A stretch of DNA of 64,000 bases. Source: Moryella indoligenes (GTDB lineage: Bacteria; Bacillota; Clostridia; Lachnospirales; Lachnospiraceae). The position numbers were made by a program, and so were the translations under genes. The stretch covers positions 124,001-188,000 of the forward strand of contig NZ_JAUSTO010000004.1 in the NCBI RefSeq assembly GCF_030812885.1. The letters run 5' to 3'. Of the stretch, positions 27,107-35,006 are shown piece by piece; within the stretch, counting starts at the first letter, position 1; each line of letters opens with the position of its first letter. The notes under the pieces were generated by a model. It did no database searches, was not told the origin of the DNA, and worked only from the letters and a program-made list of their open reading frames with translations.

Positions 27107-28303
27107 TTAGCTGAAATTGTGACAGATATCTGCATACATTAATGCTGCATCTACCATCATCTGAATATCACAGTACTCGTCCGTAGCATGTGCTTGCTCC
27201 ATATTACCTGGTCCAAAAATAATCGTAGGAATATGCAGCAATCCTGCCGTAACAACAGCATTTGTACTTGCTCCCATCTGATATAACACTGGATCCTGCT
27301 CTTTAATTTCTTTAAACGCACTTATTGCACCCTTAACGAGAGAATGATCCGATGAAATATTCCAAGCTGGTAAAAATGAATGGAACATAAAGTCTGTTTC
27401 AGTCCAGCTCTTTCCTGGTATATCCATAAATTTCCAGGATCCCTCTGTTCCTTCCAGTAATCTATTCATTTCCAGGCTGATACTTTCTTCCGATTCTCCA
27501 TTAGCCAGTCTACGGTCAAGAACGATTGTCGCGTCATTAGGTACAGAATTGTTGGAAGCAGTATTGCAATAAATATTTGTAAGTGCCACCGATCCATTAT
27601 CTTGACCATCCTGATAATCCAGATCATCCGAAAGTTTCATAATATTACGAATAATATCCGTCATCAAATAAACAGGATTGACTCCATTATTTGGATTACT
27701 TGCATGACATGGTGTGCCCTTAACATTGATTTCAATCGAGGTCCTTCCTCTATGGCCAGTTGCTATTTTCAGGCTCGTCGGTTCACAGATGATAACTGCA
27801 TCTGGTCGAAGATTGTGTTCCTTCAGCATTAACCGAACAGCCTCTCCATCATAATCTTCTTCCATGCAAGATGCAGACACAAGCACTGTAACATCATCTG
27901 GAATGCCGATCTCTTTCGCAATATATCCGCCATAAACAGATGCTGCCAGTGCGCACTTCATATCGCATGCGCCTCTACCATAAATCCTGCCATTTTCGAT
28001 AGCCGCACCAAACGGATCGTGTTCCCACTCGTTTAAATTGTTGACTGTCACCGTATCCATATGCGAATCGAACATCAGAATCTTCGCACCGTTTCCTATA
28101 CGTCCAAGAACGTTTCCAACACTGTCCACCGTCACTTCATCGTAGCCTAGATCCTTCATCTTCTCTTCAACGAGAAAAGCAACTTCTCTTTCTTGACAAG
28201 TAAGGCTCTTTGTCTGAACCAGCTTCTGCGCGAACTTAATGAAATCATCATGAACAGAAGTTTCAATGTTCTTTAAACTCTTTGATATATCTTCATTACT
28301 CAT
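27107..28303 (-). CDS. Second M20/YgeY-like metallohydrolase
   Basis: 398 residues from the second ATG (spaced correctly from GGAAGG; the first ATG at 28309 abuts the ribosome site). Motifs: MFDSHMDTVTV, GRGACDMKCALAAS, SCMEEDYDGE, and the C-terminal QAHATDEYCD. It is a paralogue of the preceding gene and both lie in one operon with dpaL. The pair may cover two acylated forms of the substrate, or form hetero-oligomers. The DMKCALAAS variant resembles ArgE/DapE-type deacylases more than the downstream YgeY does. Confidence 0.85.
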   Translation of the reverse strand: MSNEDISKSLKNIETSVHDDFIKFAQKLVQTKSLTCQEREVAFLVEEKMKDLGYDEVTVDSVGNVLGRIGNGAKILMFDSHMDTVTVNNLNEWEHDPFGAAIENGRIYGRGACDMKCALAASVYGGYIAKEIGIPDDVTVLVSASCMEEDYDGEAVRLMLKEHNLRPDAVIICEPTSLKIATGHRGRTSIEINVKGTPCHASNPNNGVNPVYLMTDIIRNIMKLSDDLDYQDGQDNGSVALTNIYCNTASNNSVPNDATIVLDRRLANGESEESISLEMNRLLEGTEGSWKFMDIPGKSWTETDFMFHSFLPAWNISSDHSLVKGAISAFKEIKEQDPVLYQMGASTNAVVTAGLLHIPTIIFGPGNMEQAHATDEYCDIQMMVDAALMYADICHNFS

Positions 28304-28346
28304 TATCATCCTTCCTTTCGGAAACTAAAACATTCCAAACTTCGGA

Positions 28347-29762
28347 TTAGAATGGACCCCACTGAATTACCTGCGCAATAATCATGAATGCTGCAGCAAC
28401 ACATGTCCAGATACCGAATAACGGCAGCATCTTTTTAATCCACTTTTCATATGGCACATGTCCAAGTGCAAGAGTTGCCATAAAATATCCAGAAACCGGA
28501 TAGAAAATATTAGAGAAGCCATCACCGTACTGCAATGCTAAAACTGCAGTCTGTCTAGTAACACCAACAAGATCTGCTAAAGGAGCCATGATCGGCATCG
28601 TAACAACGGTCTGGCCAGATCCTGAAGGGATTAGGAAGTTCATCAGTGTCTGAACGATCAGCATACCAACTGCCGTTACTGCAGAAGGAAGATTCTGCAG
28701 AACCATTGCAAGAGAATGAATAATAGTATCTGTTATCTTCGCATCATTCATAATGACAGATACACCTCTTGAAAGACCAACAATAAGTGCGCCTAATAAT
28801 ACCTGCTGACAGCCTTCCATAAACGCGTCACAAATTTCATTACCAGTCATTCCGGCAACAAGGCCGCAGAAAATAGCCATCATGATAAATGTTGCGCCAA
28901 TTTCCGGCATGTCCCATCCCCAAAGGAATACACCTACAATCATAAGTGCAAACAGAACAAGGAAAATGACTCCGGATAATTTCTGACGAGGAGTCAGATG
29001 AACCTCCTTATTAATGGTTTCAGCCATATCTTCACGTAGTTTCAGATCGCTTTCATACACAATAGAAGACTTTGGGTCCTTCTGGACTTTTTTCGCATAA
29101 AGCATCACGTATGAAATTCCGCAAATACCCACAACAAGCATCGAGCATAGACGGAATTGCCATCCAGATAAAAGTGGCAGGCCTGCAATCTTCTGTCCGA
29201 TAATAGTTGTAAACGGGTTTGCAAGGGCAGATGTGAAACCGATACAGGAGCCACAAAGTGCAGTTGCACAGGCCGTCATAGAGTCGAATCCTAATGCAAG
29301 CATTAAAGGCAAAATAATCGGCACATATACCATGCAAAGCTCGCACATTCCAATAAAGCAGTCGATTAATGCGAATGTGATCATCAGAATAGGAATGATA
29401 ATAATTCCTCTCCCTTTCATTTTCTTCGCAATGGCCTGAATAACGCCAGCTACAATTCCACTCTTATTAACAACATAAAATCCACCGCAGACACAAAAAG
29501 TTAATACAACAACATATCCAGCTTCTACAAAGCCTTTCGGGAAGGCTTCAAAAAATTCCATAATGGATGTAGGGGTAGAAGCGATTACCTGATAGGAATT
29601 AGGATCAATAATCTCTCGCCCTGTAACTGCATCAGCGATACGGGTATATTCTCCTGCAGGAATAATATAACTGAGAACAGCCATAACCAGAATAATTGCG
29701 TACAGGATAATAAATATGTGCGGCATTTGAAATTTCTGTTTACTAAGTTTCTTCTCTCCCAT
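28347..29762 (-). CDS. YfcC-family membrane transporter
   Basis: About 471 residues, strongly hydrophobic with 11-12 membrane segments, in the YfcC/DcuC-like branch of the ion-transporter superfamily. Recognisable blocks: the N-terminal FQMPHIFIILYAIILVMAVL segment, YIIPAGEY, SGIVAGVIQ, and the paired helical hairpins with NPFTTIIGQ and IPSGSGQTVVTMP. The start MGEKK has GGAGG 8 nt upstream. It sits between dpaL and the hydrolases, so it probably imports the amino-acid-like substrate of this operon. Confidence 0.85.
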   Translation of the reverse strand: MGEKKLSKQKFQMPHIFIILYAIILVMAVLSYIIPAGEYTRIADAVTGREIIDPNSYQVIASTPTSIMEFFEAFPKGFVEAGYVVVLTFCVCGGFYVVNKSGIVAGVIQAIAKKMKGRGIIIIPILMITFALIDCFIGMCELCMVYVPIILPLMLALGFDSMTACATALCGSCIGFTSALANPFTTIIGQKIAGLPLLSGWQFRLCSMLVVGICGISYVMLYAKKVQKDPKSSIVYESDLKLREDMAETINKEVHLTPRQKLSGVIFLVLFALMIVGVFLWGWDMPEIGATFIMMAIFCGLVAGMTGNEICDAFMEGCQQVLLGALIVGLSRGVSVIMNDAKITDTIIHSLAMVLQNLPSAVTAVGMLIVQTLMNFLIPSGSGQTVVTMPIMAPLADLVGVTRQTAVLALQYGDGFSNIFYPVSGYFMATLALGHVPYEKWIKKMLPLFGIWTCVAAAFMIIAQVIQWGPF

Positions 29763-29821
29763 CTTTCTATCCTCCAATCAAACTAAAAAGTAACACTTAA
29801 ATATCGGTGCTATAACAACAC

Positions 29822-31027
29822 TTAAAAGCCTGGATAAAGTCCATCCCAGACAATACGCTTGTAATTAGCTTTATCTGTATCTCCTTCTGTAGAGAAACAA
29901 AGAATTTTTGACGTTTCGTCAATTCCTAATTTCTTCTTGAGCTCCCAGAGACTCGGATTACGAAGGAGTTCTGCGACAAATCCTAAAGTAGATGCGCCAC
30001 TTTCTCCTGAAATCACCCTAGGGTCTCCTGTCAACGGCGCGCCAAGAATTCGCATTCCCTCTGCTGCAACATAATCTGGCATGGAAACGAAATAATCTGC
30101 ATGATCGCGAAGGACTTCCCATCCTAATGTACATGGCTCACCGCAGCAAAGGCCTGCCATGATAGAATCCATATCGCCTTTTACAAAATGAAGATTGCCA
30201 TCATCAGCTTCGGCTGTCCGGAAAATGCAATCCGCTTTATTTGGCTCTACAATTGTAATCACTGGACGTTCTTCATCACCATAGAGGTCAGCGAAAAATC
30301 CAGTTATACCACCACTCATTGCCCCCACACCCGCCTGAAGGAAAATATGTGTAGGTTTATTATCGCCAAGCTGCTGGATAGCCTCATAAGCCATGGTAGT
30401 ATAGCCTTGCATAATCCATCTCGGGATTTTTTCATATCCCTCCCATGCAGTATCCTGGACCATCACCCAGCCATACTCATCTGCATTTTTCTTTGCTAAA
30501 CGAACAGCATCATCGTAATTAAACTCTGTAATTGAGGCATCAGCACCAAGCAACTGAATATTATGAAGTCGCTCTTCAGCACTTCCCTTCGGCATATAAA
30601 CAACACTCTTCTGATTCAGGCGATTAGCCGTCCAGGCAATACCTCTACCATGATTTCCATCCGTAGCTGTGACAAAAGTGATATTCCCTACTTTTTCTTT
30701 TACTTCTGGAGATGTAATTCTCTCAAACGGCATCTCACTTATATCCACTCCGAGCTGATCCGCAATATAACTGCCTATACAATAACTACCGCCCAGAACC
30801 TTAAAAGCATTCAGCCCGAAACGATAGCTCTCATCCTTAACATAAATGCTGTTAACACCTAAATCTGCTGCAAGTCCCTTTAAATCCACAAGTGGCGTTG
30901 GCTCATACTCAGGAAAGCTTTGATGATACTTAATAACCTTCCTTGCATTCTCCACTCCAAAATCCTTAACAGAAGAAAGGTTATTTAAGCGTCTTTCCTT
31001 ATGAAAATACTTAATAGACTCCTGCAT
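29822..31027 (-). CDS. dpaL: Diaminopropionate ammonia-lyase
   Basis: 401 residues, collinear with the E. coli YgeX enzyme. A PLP-dependent fold-type II enzyme that converts 2,3-diaminopropionate to pyruvate and two ammonia. The PLP lysine is K76 in GLNAFKVLGGS. The phosphate-binding glycine loop is GVGAMSGGI, and the substrate region TATDGNHGRG is present. It is the first annotated gene of the operon. Its ribosome site (GTAGGAGG) and start lie inside a 41-codon leader ORF. A disulfide-type pair near AGLCCGEPC matches the family. Confidence 0.93.
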   Translation of the reverse strand: MQESIKYFHKERRLNNLSSVKDFGVENARKVIKYHQSFPEYEPTPLVDLKGLAADLGVNSIYVKDESYRFGLNAFKVLGGSYCIGSYIADQLGVDISEMPFERITSPEVKEKVGNITFVTATDGNHGRGIAWTANRLNQKSVVYMPKGSAEERLHNIQLLGADASITEFNYDDAVRLAKKNADEYGWVMVQDTAWEGYEKIPRWIMQGYTTMAYEAIQQLGDNKPTHIFLQAGVGAMSGGITGFFADLYGDEERPVITIVEPNKADCIFRTAEADDGNLHFVKGDMDSIMAGLCCGEPCTLGWEVLRDHADYFVSMPDYVAAEGMRILGAPLTGDPRVISGESGASTLGFVAELLRNPSLWELKKKLGIDETSKILCFSTEGDTDKANYKRIVWDGLYPGF

Positions 31028-31136
31028 TATAAATTCCTCCTACATATTTCCACACATTTAGGATACTAGTTGACCGATAAACAGGTCCCTCGGTAACCGG
31101 CGGTGGTTTTTCAGTTCTTATTATTCCCTTTTTCAT
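31011..31136 (-). CDS. 41-residue leader ORF overlapping the dpaL start
   Basis: ATG at 31134-31136 with a perfect GGAGG seven nt upstream, running 41 codons to TAA at 31011-31013. It ends inside dpaL, just past the dpaL ATG (31025-31027), in another frame. The peptide begins MKKGIIRTEKPPPVTEGP and ends KYVGGIYNAGVY. I recognise no family. The transcript from the promoter at 31215-31243 must carry it. Translating it would unfold or occupy the dpaL ribosome site, so translational coupling is plausible. It could also be a genuine small protein. Confidence 0.55.
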   Translation of the reverse strand: MKKGIIRTEKPPPVTEGPVYRSTSILNVWKYVGGIYNAGVY

Positions 31137-31187
31137 AAGAAAACCTCCAACGAATTAAAATCATTCACGCTTCACGATATCCAGTAG

Positions 31188-31199
31188 GCAATATATTGC
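31188..31199. promoter_or_regulatory. Perfect palindrome in the dpaL-gntR divergent region
   Basis: GCAATATATTGC, a perfect 12-bp palindrome just downstream of the predicted dpaL transcription start. A related half, TTGCAATATAG, overlaps the -35 at 31238. These are likely sites for the divergently encoded GntR regulator. No other gene is apparent in 31,137-31,344. Confidence 0.5.
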
Positions 31200-31214
31200 A
31201 TACTTATTAATACA

Positions 31215-31243
31215 AGTATATAGGTTTGACTATTTTTTTGCAA
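31215..31243 (-). promoter_or_regulatory. Promoter of the dpaL operon
   Basis: TTGCAA (31238-31243), 17 nt, TATACT (31215-31220) on the minus strand. The predicted start near 31208 gives a 70-nt leader before the 41-codon ORF and about 180 nt before dpaL. An inverted repeat ATACTT/AAGTAT overlaps the -10. Confidence 0.65.
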
Positions 31244-31344
31244 TATAGAATTAATCAATTATTTATTTTGCACAACGCCAATAATATGATACCATATATG
31301 CGATATATCGGATGAAAGGACCATTAATTACTTGGAGGGAAAAT

Positions 31345-32064
31345 ATGCCAATTCCAAAAAAAGTATATTCTGCGCCAAAAAGCGCAAAACAAATGATTTA
31401 TGAATCTCTGAGAGATTGGATTATAGATGGAACACTTGCGCCAGGAGAAAAAATCCTCGATAGTGAAGTAGCAGAACATTTTTCTGTCAGTCGTACTCCT
31501 GTACGAGAAGCAATGCAGGTTCTAGCTGATCAGAAACTAATTTCGATTAGCCCAGGACGGGAAAGCCGAGTTACTAATATCGGCGATGTGGATATCATAC
31601 AAGTTTACAGACTTCTGGCAAATCTACATTCTCTTGCTGTAGATTTCTCATATTCAAAGATAGATAAAGACACGATTCTGCATCTAAAAGAGATTAATAG
31701 ACAGCTTAGTAATGCAATTCAAGCGAAAGACAATGCCATGAGCCGTGCATCTGACACTGCATTTCACAATATTTTTCTAAATCTTGCTGATAATGATTTC
31801 TTATCACGTTTTACAAGCACATTAAGTGCACATGTTGCTCGTGTTGAAAATGTTTATTTCGGCAACATAAGCGACACGAAAGATTCAGTCAAAGAGCATA
31901 TGAAAATCATCGAAATGTTAGAGCAGCATGATCTCGCAGGGACCAGAGCTGCAATGGAGTATAACTGGTTACACACTGTTGAAATTTATAAGCAAGTTCA
32001 AAAGGAATCTACTGAAAATCGTAAGCGCTCAGTGTTAGCTGAGTGCACTAACTTACTATCGTGA
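31345..32064 (+). CDS. GntR-family regulator (FCD type) with IS-derived C-terminal tail
   Basis: 239 residues. N-terminal winged helix at about 15-80 (SAKQMIYESLRDWI, VSRTPVREAMQVL), then an FCD domain (DTAFHNIFLNLADN and EHMKIIEMLEQHD). The ATG has GGAGGG upstream. It is divergent from dpaL and is the likely local regulator. Base 32021, where the IS66 terminal repeat begins, falls in codon 226, so the last ~14 residues (KRSVLAECTNLLS) are read from the IS element and replace the native end. The core FCD helices seem complete, so the protein may still work. Confidence 0.88.
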   Translation: MPIPKKVYSAPKSAKQMIYESLRDWIIDGTLAPGEKILDSEVAEHFSVSRTPVREAMQVLADQKLISISPGRESRVTNIGDVDIIQVYRLLANLHSLAVDFSYSKIDKDTILHLKEINRQLSNAIQAKDNAMSRASDTAFHNIFLNLADNDFLSRFTSTLSAHVARVENVYFGNISDTKDSVKEHMKIIEMLEQHDLAGTRAAMEYNWLHTVEIYKQVQKESTENRKRSVLAECTNLLS

Positions 32065-33734
32065 GATCTTTGGATTTCCATCCTTGTCTTCGATAGTTGC
32101 CTTCGTGTCTATTGCACAGAGTTTCTTCATCTTATCTGACCATGGCATCAGTTCCTCGATGCCCTCGGGCTCATGAACGTAGTCCGGCATGTAAAGGAGC
32201 ACCGCCTGCAGATATTTGAAGACGCTCAGATTGTTAAGTTTCGCTGTCTGCGCCAGACTGTAGATGATGGCACTGGCTTCGGCACCAGCAGGTGTATCGT
32301 GAAAGTAGAAGTTTTTCCGTCCCACTGCATACGGTCTTGCGCCACAGCTCTCGGTGAAGTTGTTTGAAATCGGAATACTGCCGTCCAGGAAATAGTTCTC
32401 CATGTACGGTTTCTGATTCTGGGCATACGTCACCGCTTTCCCCAGCAGGCTGGTTTTGCTTGCTGAGATTCGATCTAAGGCATCCCAGATCTGTTTCCAG
32501 ATCTCGTGCTCCTTAGATGCTTCTCGTCTGATTTTGCGTTCATCCGCGCTTAGATTGATAAACTCACGCTCGATCTCAAACAGCTTCGAGCAGAGATTTA
32601 CGACCTTTGCGGCAGGTGACCTGGACTTACCACTCTTGCGGTCCTCTGACGGTATTGCGTCATAGAACTTACGCCGGAAATGTGCCAGGCAGCCACATCG
32701 GAGGACGCCCTTCGGCAGATGATTGTATCCCTGATACCCATCTGCCCGGAAGTACTTGCCGCTGAACGACTTGTAGAAGTTCTGCGGTACCGCTCCTGCC
32801 CGTGAAGAATTGTACTCATAGAGCATGATCGGCGGCAGACCATCGAGATTCGCTGAGCAGTGGATCCACATGTAGGATTTCTGCTGAGCTTTACGGCCAT
32901 CTTCCTTGAGTACCTGGCACGGAGTTTCATCTGCGCAGGTGACCTCTCGTTCGAGGAGGTGCTCGCCAGTGCGTCATAGAGTGGCTTCATATAATTCTTG
33001 CCACAGTAGATGCACCAGTTCGCCAGCGTTGCGTGCTGGATCGACACGCCCATCTGTTTCCATTCCTTTTCCTGCCGGTACAGAGGCATGGAGTTGATGT
33101 ACTTCTGGTACATCACATACGCAACGGTCGTCGGCGATGCCGGGCTGTGAGGAATCAGTGGAGATGGAACCACGGCACGGGCAAATCCCGCGTATCCAGT
33201 CTCTTCGTAGCATTTCTGGCAGCGAACCGTCTCCTGATAGATATTCACGAGACGGATCTGCGCCGGAATGACCTCCAGTTCGGTACGGACTTTCTCCCAG
33301 CCAACGCGCTCCATGGTGCTGCCGCATTGTGGGCAGATCTTCGCATCCGGAGCAAGGTGGCACAGAAGGTCTCTCGATGGAAGCTTGTCATAAAGCTCCT
33401 TATAAGACGCCTTCTTCTTTTTCTCGCCTTCCTGCTTGCGGATGCAGCCCTTGACGATAGTCTCCTCTGTAGGTTCTTCAGCGTTCGGATCCGCTGCCAG
33501 CTCCGCTTCGTTGAAAAGGTCCATCAGCGTCAGCTGCTCAGGGTTATCATAACCAACGTGCTTCTTTTCGGATCGTGAGGCAAAGATCATCCGTTTAAAC
33601 TCTTCGATGGTCTCCTTGGCCTCAGCAAGTTCCTGACGGAGCTGAGCTGTCTCACGTTCCGTGGCGTTGTGCTCGTCTATGAGGTATTCGATTATTTCGT
33701 CTTTGCTTTTATCGCCGAAATCCATAATGCTCAT
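32056..33734 (-). pseudogene. tnpC: IS66 transposase TnpC, frameshifted
   Basis: It starts MSIMDFGDKSKDEI with AAAGGA upstream. The N-terminal coiled coil (RETAQLRQELAEAKETIEEF), the zinc-finger-like region (CPQCGSTMERVGW) and the early catalytic core (QKYINSMPLYRQEKEWKQMG) are in one frame up to about base 32960. The core then continues in another frame (LLEREVTCADETPCQVL, YMWIHCSANLDG, FRADGYQGYNHLP) to the C-terminal domain. A single missing base near GAGGTGCTC (about 32,958-32,963) explains the break; restoring it gives the normal ~530-residue transposase. It is probably inactive. Confidence 0.9.
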
Positions 33735-33857
33735 GGTATACGTCCTTTCAAAACTGCTCTGATTATACCGCCGAAAGCACGTATTTTCTAGGGTGCGTGG
33801 GCCTTCCCGGAGGATAGCTTTATGCAATTTTTGAAAGTTTGTGCAACATTACCAAGC

Positions 33858-34228
33858 TCAGAAGTCGTGCTTCTCCCGACTCGGCTGAATGGCATTCGGC
33901 TGATCGATGGAAAGGCCATCGAGTAACCAGCGGAACTCCCGTTTCGTAAGGTTGCGAACTTCGGATGCGTGGCGCGGCCACTGAAACCGGAAGTTGTCAT
34001 TCGCGCCTTTCTCAAGCCGCTTATACAAAAGGCAGAACCCATCCTTTTCGTAATGGAGCGCCTTGATGCGATCGGCACGTCTTCCGCAGAAGAGGGATAC
34101 AGCATTACTGTACGGATCCAGCTCATAGGTGTCGCGTACGATCGCCATCAGACCATCAATGCTCTTTCTCATATCTATAAGCCACAAACCAGGTAGATGC
34201 GGTTTGCGCTGGAGATATCGCCTAGCAT
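33858..34228 (-). pseudogene. tnpB: IS66 accessory protein TnpB, frameshifted near its N-terminus
   Basis: The expected start MLGDISSANRIYLVCG begins at ATG 34226-34228, overlapping the tnpA stop (ATGCTAG). After VCG the frame runs into TAG. The body (DMRKSIDGLMAIVRDTYELD, LFCGRRADRIKALHYEKDG, LLYKRLEKG) is in the next frame. One base is missing at about 34,167-34,170, in the codon that is normally Tyr. Truncated translation from internal starts is possible but weakly supported. Confidence 0.85.
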
Positions 34229-34660
34229 CGGCTGTTCAGCATGCTCAGGATACTGGCAACCAGTGCAGTATCTGCCTGGTTGGTCAACTCCAGCGTGCCG
34301 CCTTCAAGTGTGATGCGCATCGTCGCTTCAAACGAAGCTGGCAATGGTTCATCGACCATGTGCAAATCCGGATGCATCCGATCCTCTTTGCTGATCGGGA
34401 GCTCCGATATATTTATCGGAACAACCTCCTGCTTGTACTTGGGCCTTTCAGCTCTCGCCTGGATCTCACAGGCATGCAGACGTAATCGAGCCAGTGCCCT
34501 GTAAAAGGTGCTGCGCGGGATGCCGTTAGATCTGCAGTATTCAAAATCGTTCAAGCCGGATGATCTGGCTGCAAGTATGATTTGATGCCACTCTTCATCA
34601 GAGCGGGGATGTGCACGTTTACTCTTCATCAGAGCGGGGATGTGCACGTTTACTCATCAT
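34222..34660 (-). pseudogene. tnpA: IS66 accessory protein TnpA, N-terminus disrupted by a 31-bp duplication
   Basis: The native start MMSKRAHPRSDEE (ATG at 34658-34660, with GAGGAAG upstream) meets a TAA at 34619-34621, because a 31-bp tandem repeat shifts the frame. The second copy of the segment opens the remaining reading frame from ATG 34627-34629 (MKSKRAHPRSDEEWHQII) to a stop at 34222. The helix-turn-helix region (NDFEYCRSNGIPRSTFYRAL) is intact, so reinitiation might still give a near-complete protein. Confidence 0.82.
34590..34651. repeat. Perfect 31-bp tandem duplication in tnpA
   Basis: Bases 34590-34620 and 34621-34651 are identical 31-mers (starting ACTCTTCATCAGAGCGGGG). The unit is not a multiple of three and creates an early stop in tnpA. 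The four bases ACTC follow again after the second copy, consistent with replication slippage. Confidence 0.95.
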
Positions 34661-34823
34661 GGGACTTCCTCTCTTCTTAAGTAGAGTAAAATAGTCCCAT
34701 CGTGGGAAGTGGCAGTGTAGTGAAATGATCCACTACTGTGAATGCCAGCAGGAAGACTGAGACTAAAATACTCTCGTTTTCCACGATTATGGCACATTCA
34801 AAAGTGTTAAACTAGCCGCACTG

Positions 34824-34838
34824 ACACTGAGCGCTTAC
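34824..34838 (-). repeat. Right terminal inverted repeat shared by IS66 and the composite unit
   Basis: ACACTGAGCGCTTAC, the exact complement of the inner IS66 end at 32021-32035 and a 14/15 match to the outer left end at 25567. Confidence 0.9.
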
Positions 34839-34846
34839 CTTACGTT
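34839..34846. repeat. 8-bp target-site duplication, right copy (CTTACGTT)
   Basis: Directly abuts the right terminal repeat and is identical to 25559-25566. To its right, 34,847-35,006 is an AT-rich gap with no gene. That gap has two direct copies of TTATTTGTAT (34869-34878 and 34891-34900, 22 nt apart) and an AT-rich TATAAT-like stretch on the minus strand. It looks like the former promoter region of the DUF6282 gene. Confidence 0.85.
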
Positions 34847-35006
34847 TTGAGATACATTCATATTACATTTATTTGTATTATATTTTAAGCTTATTTGTAT
34901 TTTTTGTTCTTTGTTACAATATATATCAATCCTTTTTATGCACCGTGCACAGATCCCTCCTCCACGTGGATTGAAGCAGCTGTGCTCTGCTTTTGTCAAT
35001 CTGCCT

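Larger units (their letters stand above)
25567..34838. mobile_element. 9.27-kb IS66-ended transposon carrying a diaminopropionate catabolic module
   Basis: The left end is GTAAGCACTCAGTGT (25567-25581) and the right end ACACTGAGCGCTTAC (34824-34838); these are inverted repeats matching at 14 of 15 positions and both start with the IS66 GTAA. A perfect 8-bp direct repeat flanks the pair. The unit contains, in order, a terminator hairpin, two M20 hydrolase genes, a YfcC transporter, dpaL, a leader ORF, a GntR regulator and a full-length IS66 copy. The cargo is distinctly AT-rich compared with both flanks, pointing to acquisition from a lower-GC donor. The inner IS66 end at 32021 has no matching duplication, so the entire unit, not the IS alone, was the last thing to transpose here. 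Confidence 0.85.
32021..34838 (-). mobile_element. IS66-family insertion sequence, degraded
   Basis: 2818 bp with terminal repeats GTAAGCGCTCAGTGT at 32021-32035 and its perfect complement at 34824-34838. It contains tnpA, tnpB and tnpC in the standard IS66 order on the minus strand. Each gene carries a lesion: a 31-bp tandem duplication in tnpA and a one-base deletion in each of tnpB and tnpC. The 8-mer left of 32021 (TGAAAATC) does not match the right flank, so this IS was already inside the larger unit when that unit inserted. Confidence 0.9.

Noticed and set aside
32013..34846. Independent insertion of IS66 alone at 32021-34838
   Set aside because: Its immediate flanks (TGAAAATC and CTTACGTT) do not match, whereas the outer left end at 25567 is flanked by CTTACGTT. 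The larger unit explains the duplication.
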